Positions 53,554 to 62,446 of a DNA stretch of 64,000 bases are shown one piece after another. The notes beneath the pieces are model-generated. The model was not told the DNA's origin, searched no databases, and was given only the letters and a program-made list of their open reading frames with translations. Each line of letters starts with the position of its first letter. Within the stretch, counting starts at the first letter, position 1. The stretch is from Liolophura sinensis (Eukaryota; Mollusca; Polyplacophora; Chitonida; Chitonidae). The DNA lies in contig NC_088301.1 in assembly GCF_032854445.1 (NCBI RefSeq), forward strand, positions 53,617,187 through 53,681,186, given 5' to 3'. The position numbers and the translations under genes were made by a program.

Positions 53554-55213
53554 CAGACACTTTTTATATTAATGATAAAAGTACATTAAAAGTCCGGCAT
53601 TTTAATTAAGATTTTGCGTAATAGTCCTTGTTTCTTTGGGTTTTTGATTCTCTCATCTCCAGTTGGGAAACATTTTTAGCCATATATGTTTATAATAGAT
53701 CGCTGTATAAACTATTAACAAAGCAGCAGTGTATTAACCCTTGCTTATAGACTTCTGGTTTAACATAGCAACCCTACTCTGTATACAAGCCTACACTTTC
53801 ATTACGTGATGAAGTAGTGCAATTCAAGGAAATGCACGATAAGCGTTTAAATACATATACCGTTTGGCGTACATGGTATTAGTTTCGTTTCTGCCGACAT
53901 CGAAGTAACTTTCCCTTGATATGACTGCAGGATTTTTTTTAACTTTGCCGAAAAATTTATAATAAACGCTTTTTCGCAGAGCGACATATTCTTTTCTACA
54001 GATCGAATTTTGTTAAATTTAAAGTGAACATAAAGTCAGCCACTAAATCTGAATTAATTACTAAAGTAGTATTCCAGAAATGTTCTAAAATATTTAGAAA
54101 ATTCTACACCGCTTATCGACAAAATAAATAGCAAGCAATAGTCAGTACCTAGCCACTCATTTGGTGCCGCCATTTTGCCATGTTATAGCCATTTAGTGAT
54201 TGAGTGAGTGAGTGCTTGGAATTTAACGTCATACTCATACTCGACGAAGGAATCCTTAGAGTGAATGCAATGTGCCTCCTTGATGCAGAACGGATTTCCA
54301 CCGCTCTTTTATCTACTGAAGTTCTACTTCATTGAGACGACTAACCGAAGGCAAGTAAGCCGTCCCACCCGAGCTATTATACGATACGGGTCAACCAGTA
54401 GTTCCACTTCCCATGAATACTGAACGCCAAGCGAAGAAGATACAACTTCCTCTTTTAAACAGCAAAGATTCCGACCAAAGATTTACCTTGGATCTACCAC
54501 TCCCGAAGCGGACGCTCTACCAACTGTTATATCGGGGCCGGTCTGTAGCTATTTAGAGTGACGTCATCCTATGAGCTCTCTGTGCCATTGGTATTAAACA
54601 ATGTGACTAGAGAAAATACAAACAAACACGCTTGATACCCAACCAAAGTGTATCAGCTCTGTTCCGTGTTCAAAGGGCCAATGTTTCTGTTAGTTTGGCC
54701 CTTCTATACATAATAAGCATTGGGCCTAGCTTGAGGTACCGACTTCGTGGAATTTACCGAACATGGCAGGACCTTCTTATTGATAACAGACCCTTTCATT
54801 CAGATTTTGGGAACATATTTTCGTAATAAATCTGACTTTGCTAAGGAAGAATAACGCAAAGTCACAATATTTTTTCCTCAAACAATGACTCTCACCGGGG
54901 CGGTTTTCCTTGCCAGCTCACTCTGACAAGTTACTGCAGTCTCCTGCCCAACATGTACGCACTGTGACAGGGGCAGCCGTTCTCAGTTCTCTGCTGATAA
55001 ATGTGTGGTCCAAAATGCACCAGTTTAACAGTTTAACTATTTGCAAAATCCAGTTTATTGCACAGATATTTGTCTATCCCACTAGAAGAAACAACACTGA
55101 CATTCGAGAGCTAATAGGTTCTTTGGGGTGACAGCCAGTTATCACGTAACGCTTTCAGCGGTAGTGATTGGCTTACATATGGGCTTCTACCACATGGCTA
55201 GGCTCATATATAT
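53554..55213. other. Non-coding DNA between caveolin and the assembly gap
   Basis: Apart from the inverted SINE family B copy at 54.2-54.55 kb nothing was recognised. Composition is still like the rest of the host DNA up to the gap. No terminal inverted repeat of the element to the right can be identified here. Confidence 0.5.
54196..54545 (-). mobile_element. SINE family B, full-length copy in inverted orientation
   Basis: It starts with the complement of the CACT tail ('gagtgagtgagtgcttgga'), passes 'cgacgaaggaatccttaga', 'acggatttccaccgctctttt' and 'gagacgactaaccgaaggc', and ends with 'gcggacgctctaccaactgtt', the complement of the A box. It is moderately diverged from the 24.4-kb copy. 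Confidence 0.85.
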
Positions 55214-55413
55214 NNNNNNNNNNNNNNNNNNNNNNNNNNNNNNNNNNNNNNNNNNNNNNNNNNNNNNNNNNNNNNNNNNNNNNNNNNNNNNNNNNNNNNN
55301 NNNNNNNNNNNNNNNNNNNNNNNNNNNNNNNNNNNNNNNNNNNNNNNNNNNNNNNNNNNNNNNNNNNNNNNNNNNNNNNNNNNNNNNNNNNNNNNNNNNN
55401 NNNNNNNNNNNNN
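55214..55413. other. Assembly gap, 200 N
   Basis: Exactly 200 undetermined bases. A round number suggests a placeholder rather than a measured gap. The sequence on the two sides differs strongly in base composition and gene density. Confidence 1.
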
Positions 55414-55728
55414 ATCAACCAATCGGGGTCACGAGCTCTGGTAAGAACAAAGCGGTCTTCTAGGCGAATTAATGAGAGTTTTTGTTCTTCAATCACCTCA
55501 GACGGCGACCTGCGCTCTTGCTCTGCAGAGGATGAGACATCTTCAAGGGAAGCAAACGTGCAGGTTCTGCTTGCCCCCCCCCCCCCGTAATCTTTTTGCG
55601 GCTGTACTTGCACTTTGAAACTGGAAGGCGTAGATTTTACCTTCCTGGCCTTGAAGTTCGAACTCCAACACATCAGCCAAGTCGCTTAAAGACAGGCACG
55701 CAGACCTGGGACCGGCTGCGTCCACCAT
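55414..55728 (-). pseudogene. Element gene of unknown function, frameshifted, running into the gap
   Basis: An ATG at 55,728 opens a frame (start 'MVDAAGPRSACLSL') that follows the end of the next upstream minus-strand gene by 2 bp. It is open until a C13 run (55,574-55,586 on the + strand). Beyond that run a different frame stays open to the gap, with a charged Glu/Arg/Ser-rich segment. The change of frame at a homopolymer may be a length error or slippage. The 3' end is in the gap. I do not recognise a family. Confidence 0.5.
55574..55586. repeat. C13 homopolymer at a frame change
   Basis: The run lies inside the minus-strand gene at 55,414-55,728, exactly where one open frame stops making sense and another takes over. 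Confidence 0.85.
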
Positions 55729-55730
55729 AC

Positions 55731-56357
55731 TTATTGTATTTCTAGGGTAGCACTGAGGGTACCCTACATTAATATACTTGCCGTCTTTGTCTAAAAGCGC
55801 CACGGTCAAGTGCGTTATATAGTCGGCGCGCAAGGTTTTGTACTGTGGTTGGGAAATGAAACCGTCTTCCCGCAGTTAATCCCTTCGCCAGTCACGGCGA
55901 TGGCTTTAAGTAGTGTGGAACCGCCACCAAAATCAGAGGTTATTCTCACGTTTTCTGAGGTGCTCAGTTCATCTAAATGCACGAAGACTTCTTTGTGTGT
56001 GACCAAGTTAGGCAGCGTTTCACCTTCCGCAGACCTAACTATGACATCAATCTGGAACCCTAAGATTGTGGTAAGCCCCCCGAGCGATATGGGGTATCTT
56101 TGGGGTGAAATGGCTATGCGGCCGTGGCTCATTCAATCTCAGAGAAATCCCATGTAGGCGGAATATTTCCTTGTCCAGCGTACAGACATTGTAGTAGCCC
56201 ATCGGCACATCAACGTCTTCTACATCGGGTGTGCCAATCCTAAGCCAGAAGACCACTCCGGTGGGGGGGGGGGGGGGGGGATATTCACCCAGTTCTGGTA
56301 AAATGTTATCTCGCGAAGGGCGATTTTAAGGCGGCCCGTCGAGGTTGTTTAGGGCAT
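55731..56357 (-). pseudogene. Element structural-type protein, about 200 codons, several frameshifts
   Basis: Coding-like pieces on the minus strand follow in order: 'IALREITFYQNWVNI' near 56,310, then a G18 run (56,263-56,280), then 'GYYNVCTLDKEIFR' near 56,180. After a frame change come 'ISPQRYPISLGGL' near 56,090 and, after another, 'RADYITHLTVALLDKDGKYI' near 55,800. A stop in a third frame at 55,733-55,731 fits the end. The sequence is rich in beta-strand-like alternation, and the place among capsid-type genes suggests a minor capsid or penton-like protein; that is inference without a profile search. The candidate start (56,357) has a stop two codons later, so the true start is damaged or elsewhere. 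It is divergent from the next gene. Confidence 0.5.
56263..56280. repeat. G18 homopolymer inside an element gene
   Basis: Uninterrupted G run separating two coding-like pieces of the minus-strand gene at 55,731-56,357. Confidence 0.9.
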
Positions 56358-56881
56358 GAGGCAGCGCGTGCTGTGCCCATTTAGAATGTCAGTCAATGTG
56401 ATGAACATCTTAGCCACGATGAACAACGAGGCTTATAGGTTCAGTAGAGAGGCCATTTACAAGGCCGGGGCATTCCATAGTATCCAAACCACGCAGAGCA
56501 GCTCACGCGATTTGACATCTACATCGATGAAAGAAGGCCTTTCTGGTCCAGTTGCACAGATGTGTTGGCCAAGTACCGGCTGCCAAAGACAACCAGCAAT
56601 ATCATTGTCGGCCTGGAACACCAATCCTATGCAATTCTGGCAGAACAAGTGAACTTCGCGGTCTGGTGCACAACCACGGGCTGTGGCGTCTCTGCAAAAG
56701 ACCATCTTCTCGCCCCCGACCAACGAATAAGGGCCCCTGTACACGTTCCATGTGTATTACCAAGTTAGGCGGATCTTGGAAGAGATCCAGGCTTCCCTGC
56801 CGCAAAACAGAGCGTGGGCGACATCAAAAACCCTACGACGAGAGGGCCTATGAGAGGATTTGTAGGGAGGTTCCCACGTAG
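56356..56881 (+). pseudogene. Element protein of unknown function, frameshifted
   Basis: An ATG at 56,356 (or 56,388) opens 'MSVNVMNILATMNNEAYRFS'. Near 56,510 the coding-like signal moves to another frame ('IYIDERRPFWSSCTDVLAKY', 'IIVGLEHQSYAILAEQVNF'). Near 56,700 it moves to a third frame ('LYTFHVYYQVRRILEEIQ'), and it returns to a frame ending 'PYDERAYERICREVPT' with a stop at 56,879-56,881. I do not recognise an enzymatic motif. Tyr/Phe-rich alternating segments suit a structural virion protein (inference). The start region overlaps the divergent minus-strand gene at a shared CATG. Confidence 0.5.
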
Positions 56882-57498
56882 ATGCGCACACAGACTGGAG
56901 CGCAGGGGGGTGAATCACGGCATCGGAGTTGCATATTTCTATATCACGAGAACAGGCTACAGCCCCATTGGCGATCGGCTGATTTAGGCGCCCAAGCGCA
57001 AACAAGGGCGCGTATTCTAGGCACGGGCACAGCCTTTGACGCGCAAAAACGGTTTGCCGCAAACGTTGAAGACGCCATTTCCTCTCCGATCGACCTTCCG
57101 TCTGCAATCAAACGCTACCAGGACGTGCTACAGTATACCGGGGAGCGCTGTAGACTTTGTGTATGGCATAGGCCTATATATGGCCCCCAGCGACATGCTT
57201 CTGCAGATCGGCCATGTGGCGAACTACAACAACAAAATCGTCGTGGCCACAGAGGACCAGAATCTAGGCGCCAATGAGGGTGGTGAACGCTAAAGTGCCG
57301 TCCACTTTGCACAAGCGCGCACTCCCACGGGATCGTTGAGCCACAAGAAAGCCTCCCACTACCCACCGCGCGCGTTCAGCAAGTTGCAGCGCGCCGCAAA
57401 GCGGCTGAAGAACCCCTATTTCAAAGCAAAAGAATCACGATGCGGAGAAGACAGCCATCGTCGTCGCTGGGGTTGGTATCGGCTTACTGCTGCTGTGA
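56850..57498 (+). pseudogene. Element protein with basic region and C-terminal membrane anchor, broken
   Basis: The ATG at 56,850 overlaps the previous gene by 32 nt. Seen in order: an Arg-rich start, 'HGIGVAYFYITRTGYSPIGD' near 56,930, a messy stretch with two TAG codons, 'DAQKRFAANVEDAISSP' near 57,060 in another frame, then 'VDFVYGIGLYMAPSDMLLQ' near 57,170. A TAA at 57,291-57,293 is followed in the same frame by a Lys/Arg-rich region ('AFSKLQRAAKRLKNPYFK'). After one more frame change near 57,438 comes a hydrophobic end ('TAIVVAGVGIGLLLL') with a stop at 57,496-57,498. It could be one anchored virion protein split by TAA or two adjacent genes; the second part has no ATG, which favours one gene. 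Confidence 0.5.
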
Positions 57499-58823
57499 AC
57501 TATACGTTAAATACTTGCGAACAGCCACGAGCATTAGGCCACCTACTGCGACGACTAGAGCCCAGACATTATCGGACAGCCACCAGCTGCTTCCGAGAAG
57601 GTTCAGTAGCCAGGACACGATACTGCCAATAATACCCAGAATCGCAGCGGCAGCCCTTCACACCCAGCTTGCCAAGGGCGCGCGCCAGGGACTGGAGATG
57701 CTTTTTCACCTATTCCTTTTAGACCACGCCCCGCGGATGGAGGTAGCGTTGGCTGGATGCCCCCGCCGGTCCCCGGCAGTCAACGCCAACTTTATCGCTA
57801 GCCCCAGTGTCGAGATCGCCATCCCAACTGAGGTGAGAATGGAGACCACGGTTATTCCCTGCTCTCGGAAGAGGGTGGGGACGCGCTCGGCCAGACTGTA
57901 TCCTTGTGTAGGATGCGATCGATCGTCTGCTTGATGCGGCATATTTGCGTGAGCAGGGCGTCGCCGTTAAAGAGGCTGCTTCGAGCCGGGCCACCCTCAT
58001 CGTCCTCGAGATTCCTTATCCTGTCTTCGATCCGGCCCGGGAGAATTCATAAGGGGCCTACTCCAACTTCTGTTTTTGTTTTGCGATGTCCTTATCGAGA
58101 CTTGACAGCTTGGCGAGGTTATTCGCGTGTTCGCCTTCCGAGGTCTGCAGTGCCTTGTCAAGCCCCAGAAGTTCTCGCATGGGAGAAGGAGGGTCGTTTA
58201 TCGTTTTCAAGAGCCCGCCCGACCTCACTATCCAAGCTTGTTTCCAGTGTGTGGACAGCATCATTGGCCTTTTTCGCTGGTTGGTTTAAATCCTTCAGCT
58301 CCTTTTCATCTGCCTCGGCGGCCGCGGAACCGAGTTCTAAACTCGCTGTCTCCCAGGGCTGGGACTGCTGCCGGATGCAACGATGTCGGTTCTCTTCTGT
58401 TCCAGTCTGTAAAGTCCAGCCCCAGTCGAATAGCTTTACCCCCTCCTTTTTGTTTGGCGATTGATGAGAGGGCTTTCGGTTCACTTGTTCGTGTGTTGAT
58501 GATTTCCACATCGCTGGTGATCCTTGAGTCGCACTTTCCCTTCGCTAATCTCAAAATTCATGTAATGGCGAGTGAGGCTTTCGGTGGGGAGGCCATACAT
58601 CTCCTCCAAGTTTTTGTAATAATCATTAACGGCTTGCGCTAACATCCTTTCCTTCTGGGGATTTGAGGAACTCATCATCCAAGCTTTGTCGCTCGGTAGC
58701 AATTATTACCCGTAATGATAGAGGTCTGTAAGTCGCCGACGTTGTTCTCCTCTCTGGCAACGTCTTGGGCGTTGTCCTCTCTGTCGCGTCGAACGCCTTA
58801 TTTTCAAAGTTGAAGTCTGCCAT
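57484..58823 (-). pseudogene. Element membrane-active/structural protein, about 440 codons, frameshifted
   Basis: The start is the ATG at 58,823 ('MADFNFENKAFDATERT'). Further pieces in shifting frames: 'LAQAVNDYYKNLEEMYGLP' near 58,610, 'DSRITSDVEIINTR' near 58,520, a Glu/Lys-rich coiled-coil-like stretch (58,080-58,330), then 'VPTLFREQGITVVSILTSVG' near 57,840. The last piece has a hydrophobic C-terminal part ('AAAAILGIIGSIVSWLLNLL', then 'WALVVAVGGLMLVAV') and ends with TAA at 57,484. The layout of coiled coil, amphipathic/hydrophobic middle and C-terminal hydrophobic hairpin recurs in Polinton-like elements of marine invertebrates; the function is not established. Its 3' end overlaps the convergent plus-strand gene by 15 bp. 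Confidence 0.55.
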
Positions 58824-58867
58824 AATCGTCGTATTGAATATTGCAAGGTATACCTTCAATACACACA
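58824..58867. promoter_or_regulatory. 44-bp divergent intergenic spacer (bidirectional promoter candidate)
   Basis: It separates the minus-strand start ATG (58,823) from the plus-strand capsid start ATG (58,868). Such a short spacer must share promoter and 5' UTR functions if both starts are right. It is AT-richer than its surroundings ('gtcgtattgaatattgcaag'). Confidence 0.4.
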
Positions 58868-60067
58868 ATGGATGCATACGGACGCAGGCTAAACCCCTTC
58901 AGAACACTCCGTAAGCCTCGGGGGTACAAGGTGTACGACAGTCCTTGGTCATCACCAACAACCCGAGTACGATCGACCAGAATCAACAACTCTTTGTCCG
59001 CTTCCCCAACCTCGGCGCAAATGGACGTCATTGTGCCGTGCGCTTGGCCTTCTCGATCGCGATCAATTCATCCGACATGAACGGCAGAGTGGTCGGGAAT
59101 CTCGGACGCGCAGTAGTCAAGAAAACACGATCAGAATCAGCGGGAATGAGATAAATGTCCATCGACGACTCTGATGTGTTTCATTGCTACGGCGACTTAT
59201 GGTTGACCAAAAACGAACGGCAGAATGCGGCCTACTAAGGCATCGGCAGCGAAAACATGCTTAAACTTCGTTGCCTTAAGCTTCTAGATAGTAACATGCC
59301 ATTCTATCAGAGTGCCTTGGCCGACCGACTGGAGTACAAACTGACGTTCAACGATTACGGCCGGGTCGTAAAGAAAACAGGCGATGCCGACGCGACTTAC
59401 ACCATCGACAACATCAGCCTGGAGTTCGATATGGTCACCGAAGAGGATCTCGCTAGACAGATCCGCACCCAGTTTGCCGGGGGCGTCTCCATTCTGTATG
59501 ATCGCGTCTCCGCCACCGAAAGTTTGTGAAGGACAAGTCTGATACTCTCTGGGACATAAACCTGAACACGCCCGCGAGAGCAATGAAGGGCATCCTCATG
59601 CTGTTCGAGACTAAAGGAACCCCGTGGAAGAGGAGGTCGGAATCCTTCTACAACCCGAAGATCACCAAAGTAGGAGTCACAATAGAAGGGGCCCCCAATC
59701 AGCTGTACAGCCAGGGCATGCGGGCGTACCAGCAATGGGGGCGAGGTACCAAAAGTTCTTCACCAGCTCACCCCTACGGAAGCGGGACCCTGAGGTGGCC
59801 AGGGTCGTAAAAGACAGGCCTGGCAGACGTCTCCCTGGAAGAGTTCTTGACGCACAAGCACGCCTTCTGGCCTGACCTTTCGGCCAAGCGACGATGACGA
59901 GCTGCATGCAGTGGGAGGCGCCTTCTGACGCCAGCGAGGGGTTTACGATACAGGTGACAAAAGAGAGAGAAGATCCCGGCGTGTTGAACGTATATCTCTA
60001 TGTGATCATGGACGCAAAGCTGCACATCCAGAATGGTAAGAATTCGGTAGCGCGCCTTTATTTATGA
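58868..60067 (+). pseudogene. Candidate major capsid protein of the element, about 400 codons, frameshifted
   Basis: The ATG at 58,868 gives 'MDAYGRRLNPFRTLRKPRGY'. The coding signal then changes frame near 58,960, 59,150, 59,240, 59,525, 59,735 and about 59,885. Clear pieces are 'NQQLFVRFPNLGANG', 'MSIDDSDVFHCYGDLW', 'LDSNMPFYQSALADRLEYKL', 'YTIDNISLEFDMVTEEDLAR', 'ILMLFETKGTPW' and 'QLYSQGMRAYQQW'. The end is 'VYLYVIMDAKLHIQNGK' and TGA at 60,065-60,067. Evidence for a capsid role: its size, beta-rich segments, and position directly before the packaging ATPase, as in Polintons, adintoviruses and virophages. Double-jelly-roll fold is expected but not shown here. About 18 nt seem missing near 59,240. 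Confidence 0.55.
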
Positions 60068-60649
60068 CGCCCACTGCGCGATTATCTGTGGGCAGACGAA
60101 CTGCGGCAAAACAGTCTAGTGCTGGACCTGCTTGAAGGCCCTTTCCGCGGTTTCTTTCATCACATTGTGATCCTGTGCCCCACTCTTAAGCATAACGAGG
60201 CGTACCGGCGGCGATGGATACTGTCTGAACCTGAGGTCTATTGTTTTGACCCCGGCGAGCGGCTCAACGACTGGCTGAGAGCTTTCTACAGATTGTTCGA
60301 GGGGGAGCCCACCCTATACATCATCGATAATTGTAGCGCGTTGGAGGCGATGAAGAAGAAACAAAAAATGCTGTCATTCATGGCTTTCTCGGGCCGTCAT
60401 GCAAAGCAAAGCGTCTGGGTCATCACTCAGAAATACAACGCCGTCCTCAAAGACTTTCGCGAGCAGACAAGGTGGGTGGCTTTGTTCCACTGCAAAGATC
60501 GGCACTCATTCAACGAATGCCTGGAGGAGAACCACATCATCGAGACCGAGAGCGAAAAGGCAGAGGTTCGACAGAAGCTCAAGAACAATACGCATGTTAA
60601 GCTCCTGCTAATGACTGATACGCCCGCCACATCTAAGATTATATATTAG
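60064..60649 (+). pseudogene. FtsK/HerA (A32-like) DNA-packaging ATPase, one frameshift
   Basis: This class of ATPase pumps the genome into the capsid. The Walker A motif 'GQTNCGKT' is at about 60,090-60,113, followed directly by TAG and a frame change near 60,115. The rest is one open frame to 60,649. It includes 'VILCPTLKHNEAYRRRW', a Walker B-like 'TLYIIDNCSA' and a sensor-like 'SVWVITQKYNAVL'. In Walker B the usual second acidic residue is Asn here. The start is uncertain: the ATG at 60,064 overlaps the capsid stop but is one base out of the Walker A frame, so a second small indel is likely. Length (about 195 codons) is near that of short A32-type ATPases. Confidence 0.75.
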
Positions 60650-60674
60650 ACGTAGGCGCCCCTACGTATGAAGC

Positions 60675-61190
60675 ATGAATACCGACGAGCTTATAAACGA
60701 GATTTTGGGCGCAGAGGAGCCCGGCCCCAGCCAACAGCCCGACCCCAGCCAACAGCCCGGCCCCAGCCAACAGCCCGACCCCAGCCAACAAGATGATGCA
60801 CGGCAGCACAGGGATAGGCTGGCGGCACTTGCAGCGGGTGGGCAGGTTAAGTGATATCTGAGAAAAGACGTAACAGCCGCTGAGATCGACGCCATGAGCT
60901 ACGAAGACGTTAAAAGGCTGTACTCCCGGTACGAGTCTAAGCTCGGTGCGCGGATGGTTGACGGTCTCGGAGGTATGTTATTGAGATCATATGTAAGGGC
61001 GGTCAGCTGGCTCCTACCTATCCCACCCGAGAATCGACCAAAGCTAATGGCACAGCTCGCCACTGACCCATTTGTTAAACAGGCGATTAGCAGTGCTAGC
61101 TGCTGGCTGCACTACTGCTATGGTAAGTACTTAACTCCGTTAACCATGGCGTTGACCACAGCTGAGCACTGCTCATTTAAACACAACTGC
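60675..61190 (+). pseudogene. Element protein with PSQQ repeats, internal TGA
   Basis: The ATG at 60,675 ('MNTDELINEILGAEEP') opens a frame with four tandem 6-residue repeats, each P, then G or D, then PSQQ. It meets TGA at 60,852-60,854 after 59 codons. The same frame is open again from there to about 61,190 with coherent sequence ('AAEIDAMSYEDVKRLYSRYE', 'IPPENRPKLMAQLATDPF', 'LTTAEHCSF'), so TGA looks like a nonsense change inside one gene. After 61,190 the frame continues to 61,283 but overlaps the next gene and is probably out of frame. I do not recognise a function. It follows the ATPase by 25 bp. Confidence 0.55.
60718..60790 (+). repeat. 18-bp tandem repeat encoding PSQQ units
   Basis: Four units of 'ggccccagccaacagccc' or 'gaccccagccaacagccc' alternate GGC and GAC at the first codon, giving Gly/Asp alternation. 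Confidence 0.9.
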
Positions 61191-61200
61191 AGTCCTAGAA

Positions 61201-61646
61201 ATGAGCCGAATGATCCAGAAAAACAACGAGGAAGAGGAGAGGGTGACAGCGGATTCTACTGCAGCGAGAAAGGCCAAGGCTGAAAAGCTCAAGGACGAGC
61301 TTCGCGAGGGAAAGGCTTCTTGCTTGGAGCAGCTGATTCCACCAAGAAACAGCCGAAGGAACCGAGGGGAGCCGCGAAGGAACCGGATTCTACGAAGGCA
61401 CACCAAATCACCCACTGGAGGGCGCCCCTGGCGTTATAAGGCGTTGGCAGCCTTGCAGTGCTAGTGTTTCTAAGCGTGTGGGGCAGCCGCTATACAGCCC
61501 ACGCACGAGGTGCAGATATTACGCCGCATGCACGAGGTGCAGATATTACGCCGCATGCAGATATCACGCCGCAAGAAAAGAATCTCCATTTGAATATACG
61601 TCGCGACCCTTTCTATATAGAGCAGCATGTCTACTCCACCCAGTGA
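61201..61646 (+). pseudogene. Element Lys/Glu-rich protein with membrane segment and 9-residue repeats, broken
   Basis: The ATG at 61,201 starts a highly charged, probably helical N-terminus ('RKAKAEKLKDELREGKAS'). Near 61,330 the coding signal shifts frame to a Lys/Pro-rich stretch ('KKQPKEPRGAAKEPDSTK'). TAA at 61,437-61,439 follows. Directly after it in the same frame come a hydrophobic segment ('VGSLAVLVFLSVWG') and a 9-residue repeat (ARGADITPH twice, then a partial). The end is 'RRDPFYIEQHVYSTQ' with TGA at 61,644-61,646. It could be a single-pass membrane protein. The last 20 nt overlap the next gene's start. Confidence 0.45.
61503..61573 (+). repeat. 27-bp tandem repeat, 2.6 units
   Basis: Two perfect 27-bp units start at 61,503 and 61,530, each 'gcacgaggtgcagatattac' followed by 'gccgcat'. 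A third unit lacking the first 10 nt covers 61,557-61,573. Perfect identity indicates recent duplication. Confidence 0.9.
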
Positions 61647-61842
61647 CGGAAAAGTGCTAGTCAACGCGGCCTACTACGCCGCTGTGGTCTCTCTCCTTGC
61701 TACTGGGTACGCTCTTCTCGGCTAGATGTTCCTGAAAGGAGCCCTTCCGAAGCTAGACTTAACACCCCGTGACGTCGGCATGGTCATTGCAGATGTAGGC
61801 CTGGCCATGTTTTTAAACAAGGGCTCCTTCCTCCCAATATAA
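61627..61842 (+). pseudogene. Small element membrane protein, 71 codons, internal TAG
   Basis: The ATG at 61,627 overlaps the previous gene's end. A hydrophobic segment ('AAYYAAVVSLLATGYALLG') is followed by TAG at 61,723-61,725. The frame then stays open to TAA at 61,840-61,842 with a second hydrophobic part ('DVGMVIADVGLAMFL'). With one nonsense codon and no frameshift, this looks like a two-span membrane protein broken by a single base change, or a gene using readthrough. Family unknown to me. Confidence 0.5.
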
Positions 61843-61852
61843 TCCAGTAGTA

Positions 61853-62290
61853 ATGGCCTCCATCGCAATGGCCCTCTTAAACGCTTTGGCCTTCAGCGGG
61901 AGCAGCTATATGTTTTCGATGCTGAGGAGTTCCGGTGTCGATGAAGAGGGGAGGCGCCATGACCGCGCTGTAGAGCAGCTCCAAGCCGCCCAGGAAAAAT
62001 AGGCCCGATAGCGCACCGAGCGCTTGGACTGGATCAACGATGAACTCCGCCGCCAGGGCCACGCTGTCCGAACGTTCCGGGATGTCGACGCTGCAATCCG
62101 CGAGTATTCTAGGGTCACGGGCAAAACTCTTACACGCAATGCACGCGAGGCGCTGCTGGGCTCAGAGCCACAGCTCTCTGATTTCTATGTGCCTAGTGAA
62201 GATCAAAAACACCGCAAGATGACCTTCGTCATCCTGGGGATGTGTGTGGTTGGGGGTGTGAGTTACGGAATCGCAAAACTCACCAAGTAA
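61853..62290 (+). pseudogene. Element membrane protein with two internal TAG codons, 145 codons
   Basis: The ATG at 61,853 begins 'MASIAMALLNALAFSGSSYM', a hydrophobic N-terminus. A charged helical region follows ('RAVEQLQAAQEK'). TAG codons at 62,000-62,002 and 62,009-62,011 interrupt, and the same frame continues ('RLDWINDELRRQGHAVRTF', 'IREYSRVTGKTL'). The end is a C-terminal hydrophobic segment ('FVILGMCVVGGVSYGIAKL') with TAA at 62,288-62,290. There is no indel across 438 nt, only the two stops three codons apart. The layout of membrane span, long helix and C-terminal span suggests a virion membrane or core protein (inference). Confidence 0.55.
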
Positions 62291-62446
62291 TCCGAACTGA
62301 CTGTGCCGGACTCGCCATCGAGCTCCTCGCCGTATGGCAGGCACGATCTTAGTAGTGAGGTGGTTCTGCGCGCGCAAATACGCCGCGATAATTAACATCC
62401 TTTTCGTCGCAAATCTGTTAGAGGGCTGCTGAAATACCTTGATGAC

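Noticed and set aside
58804-59031. Minus-strand 75-codon frame
   Set aside because: It is antisense to the start of the candidate capsid gene; the real minus-strand gene starts at 58,823.
60675-62290. Alternative genetic code (TAG/TGA read as amino acids) in the element
   Set aside because: Frameshifts and deletions elsewhere in the same element point to decay, and host genes use normal stops; kept only as a low-probability option in the findings.
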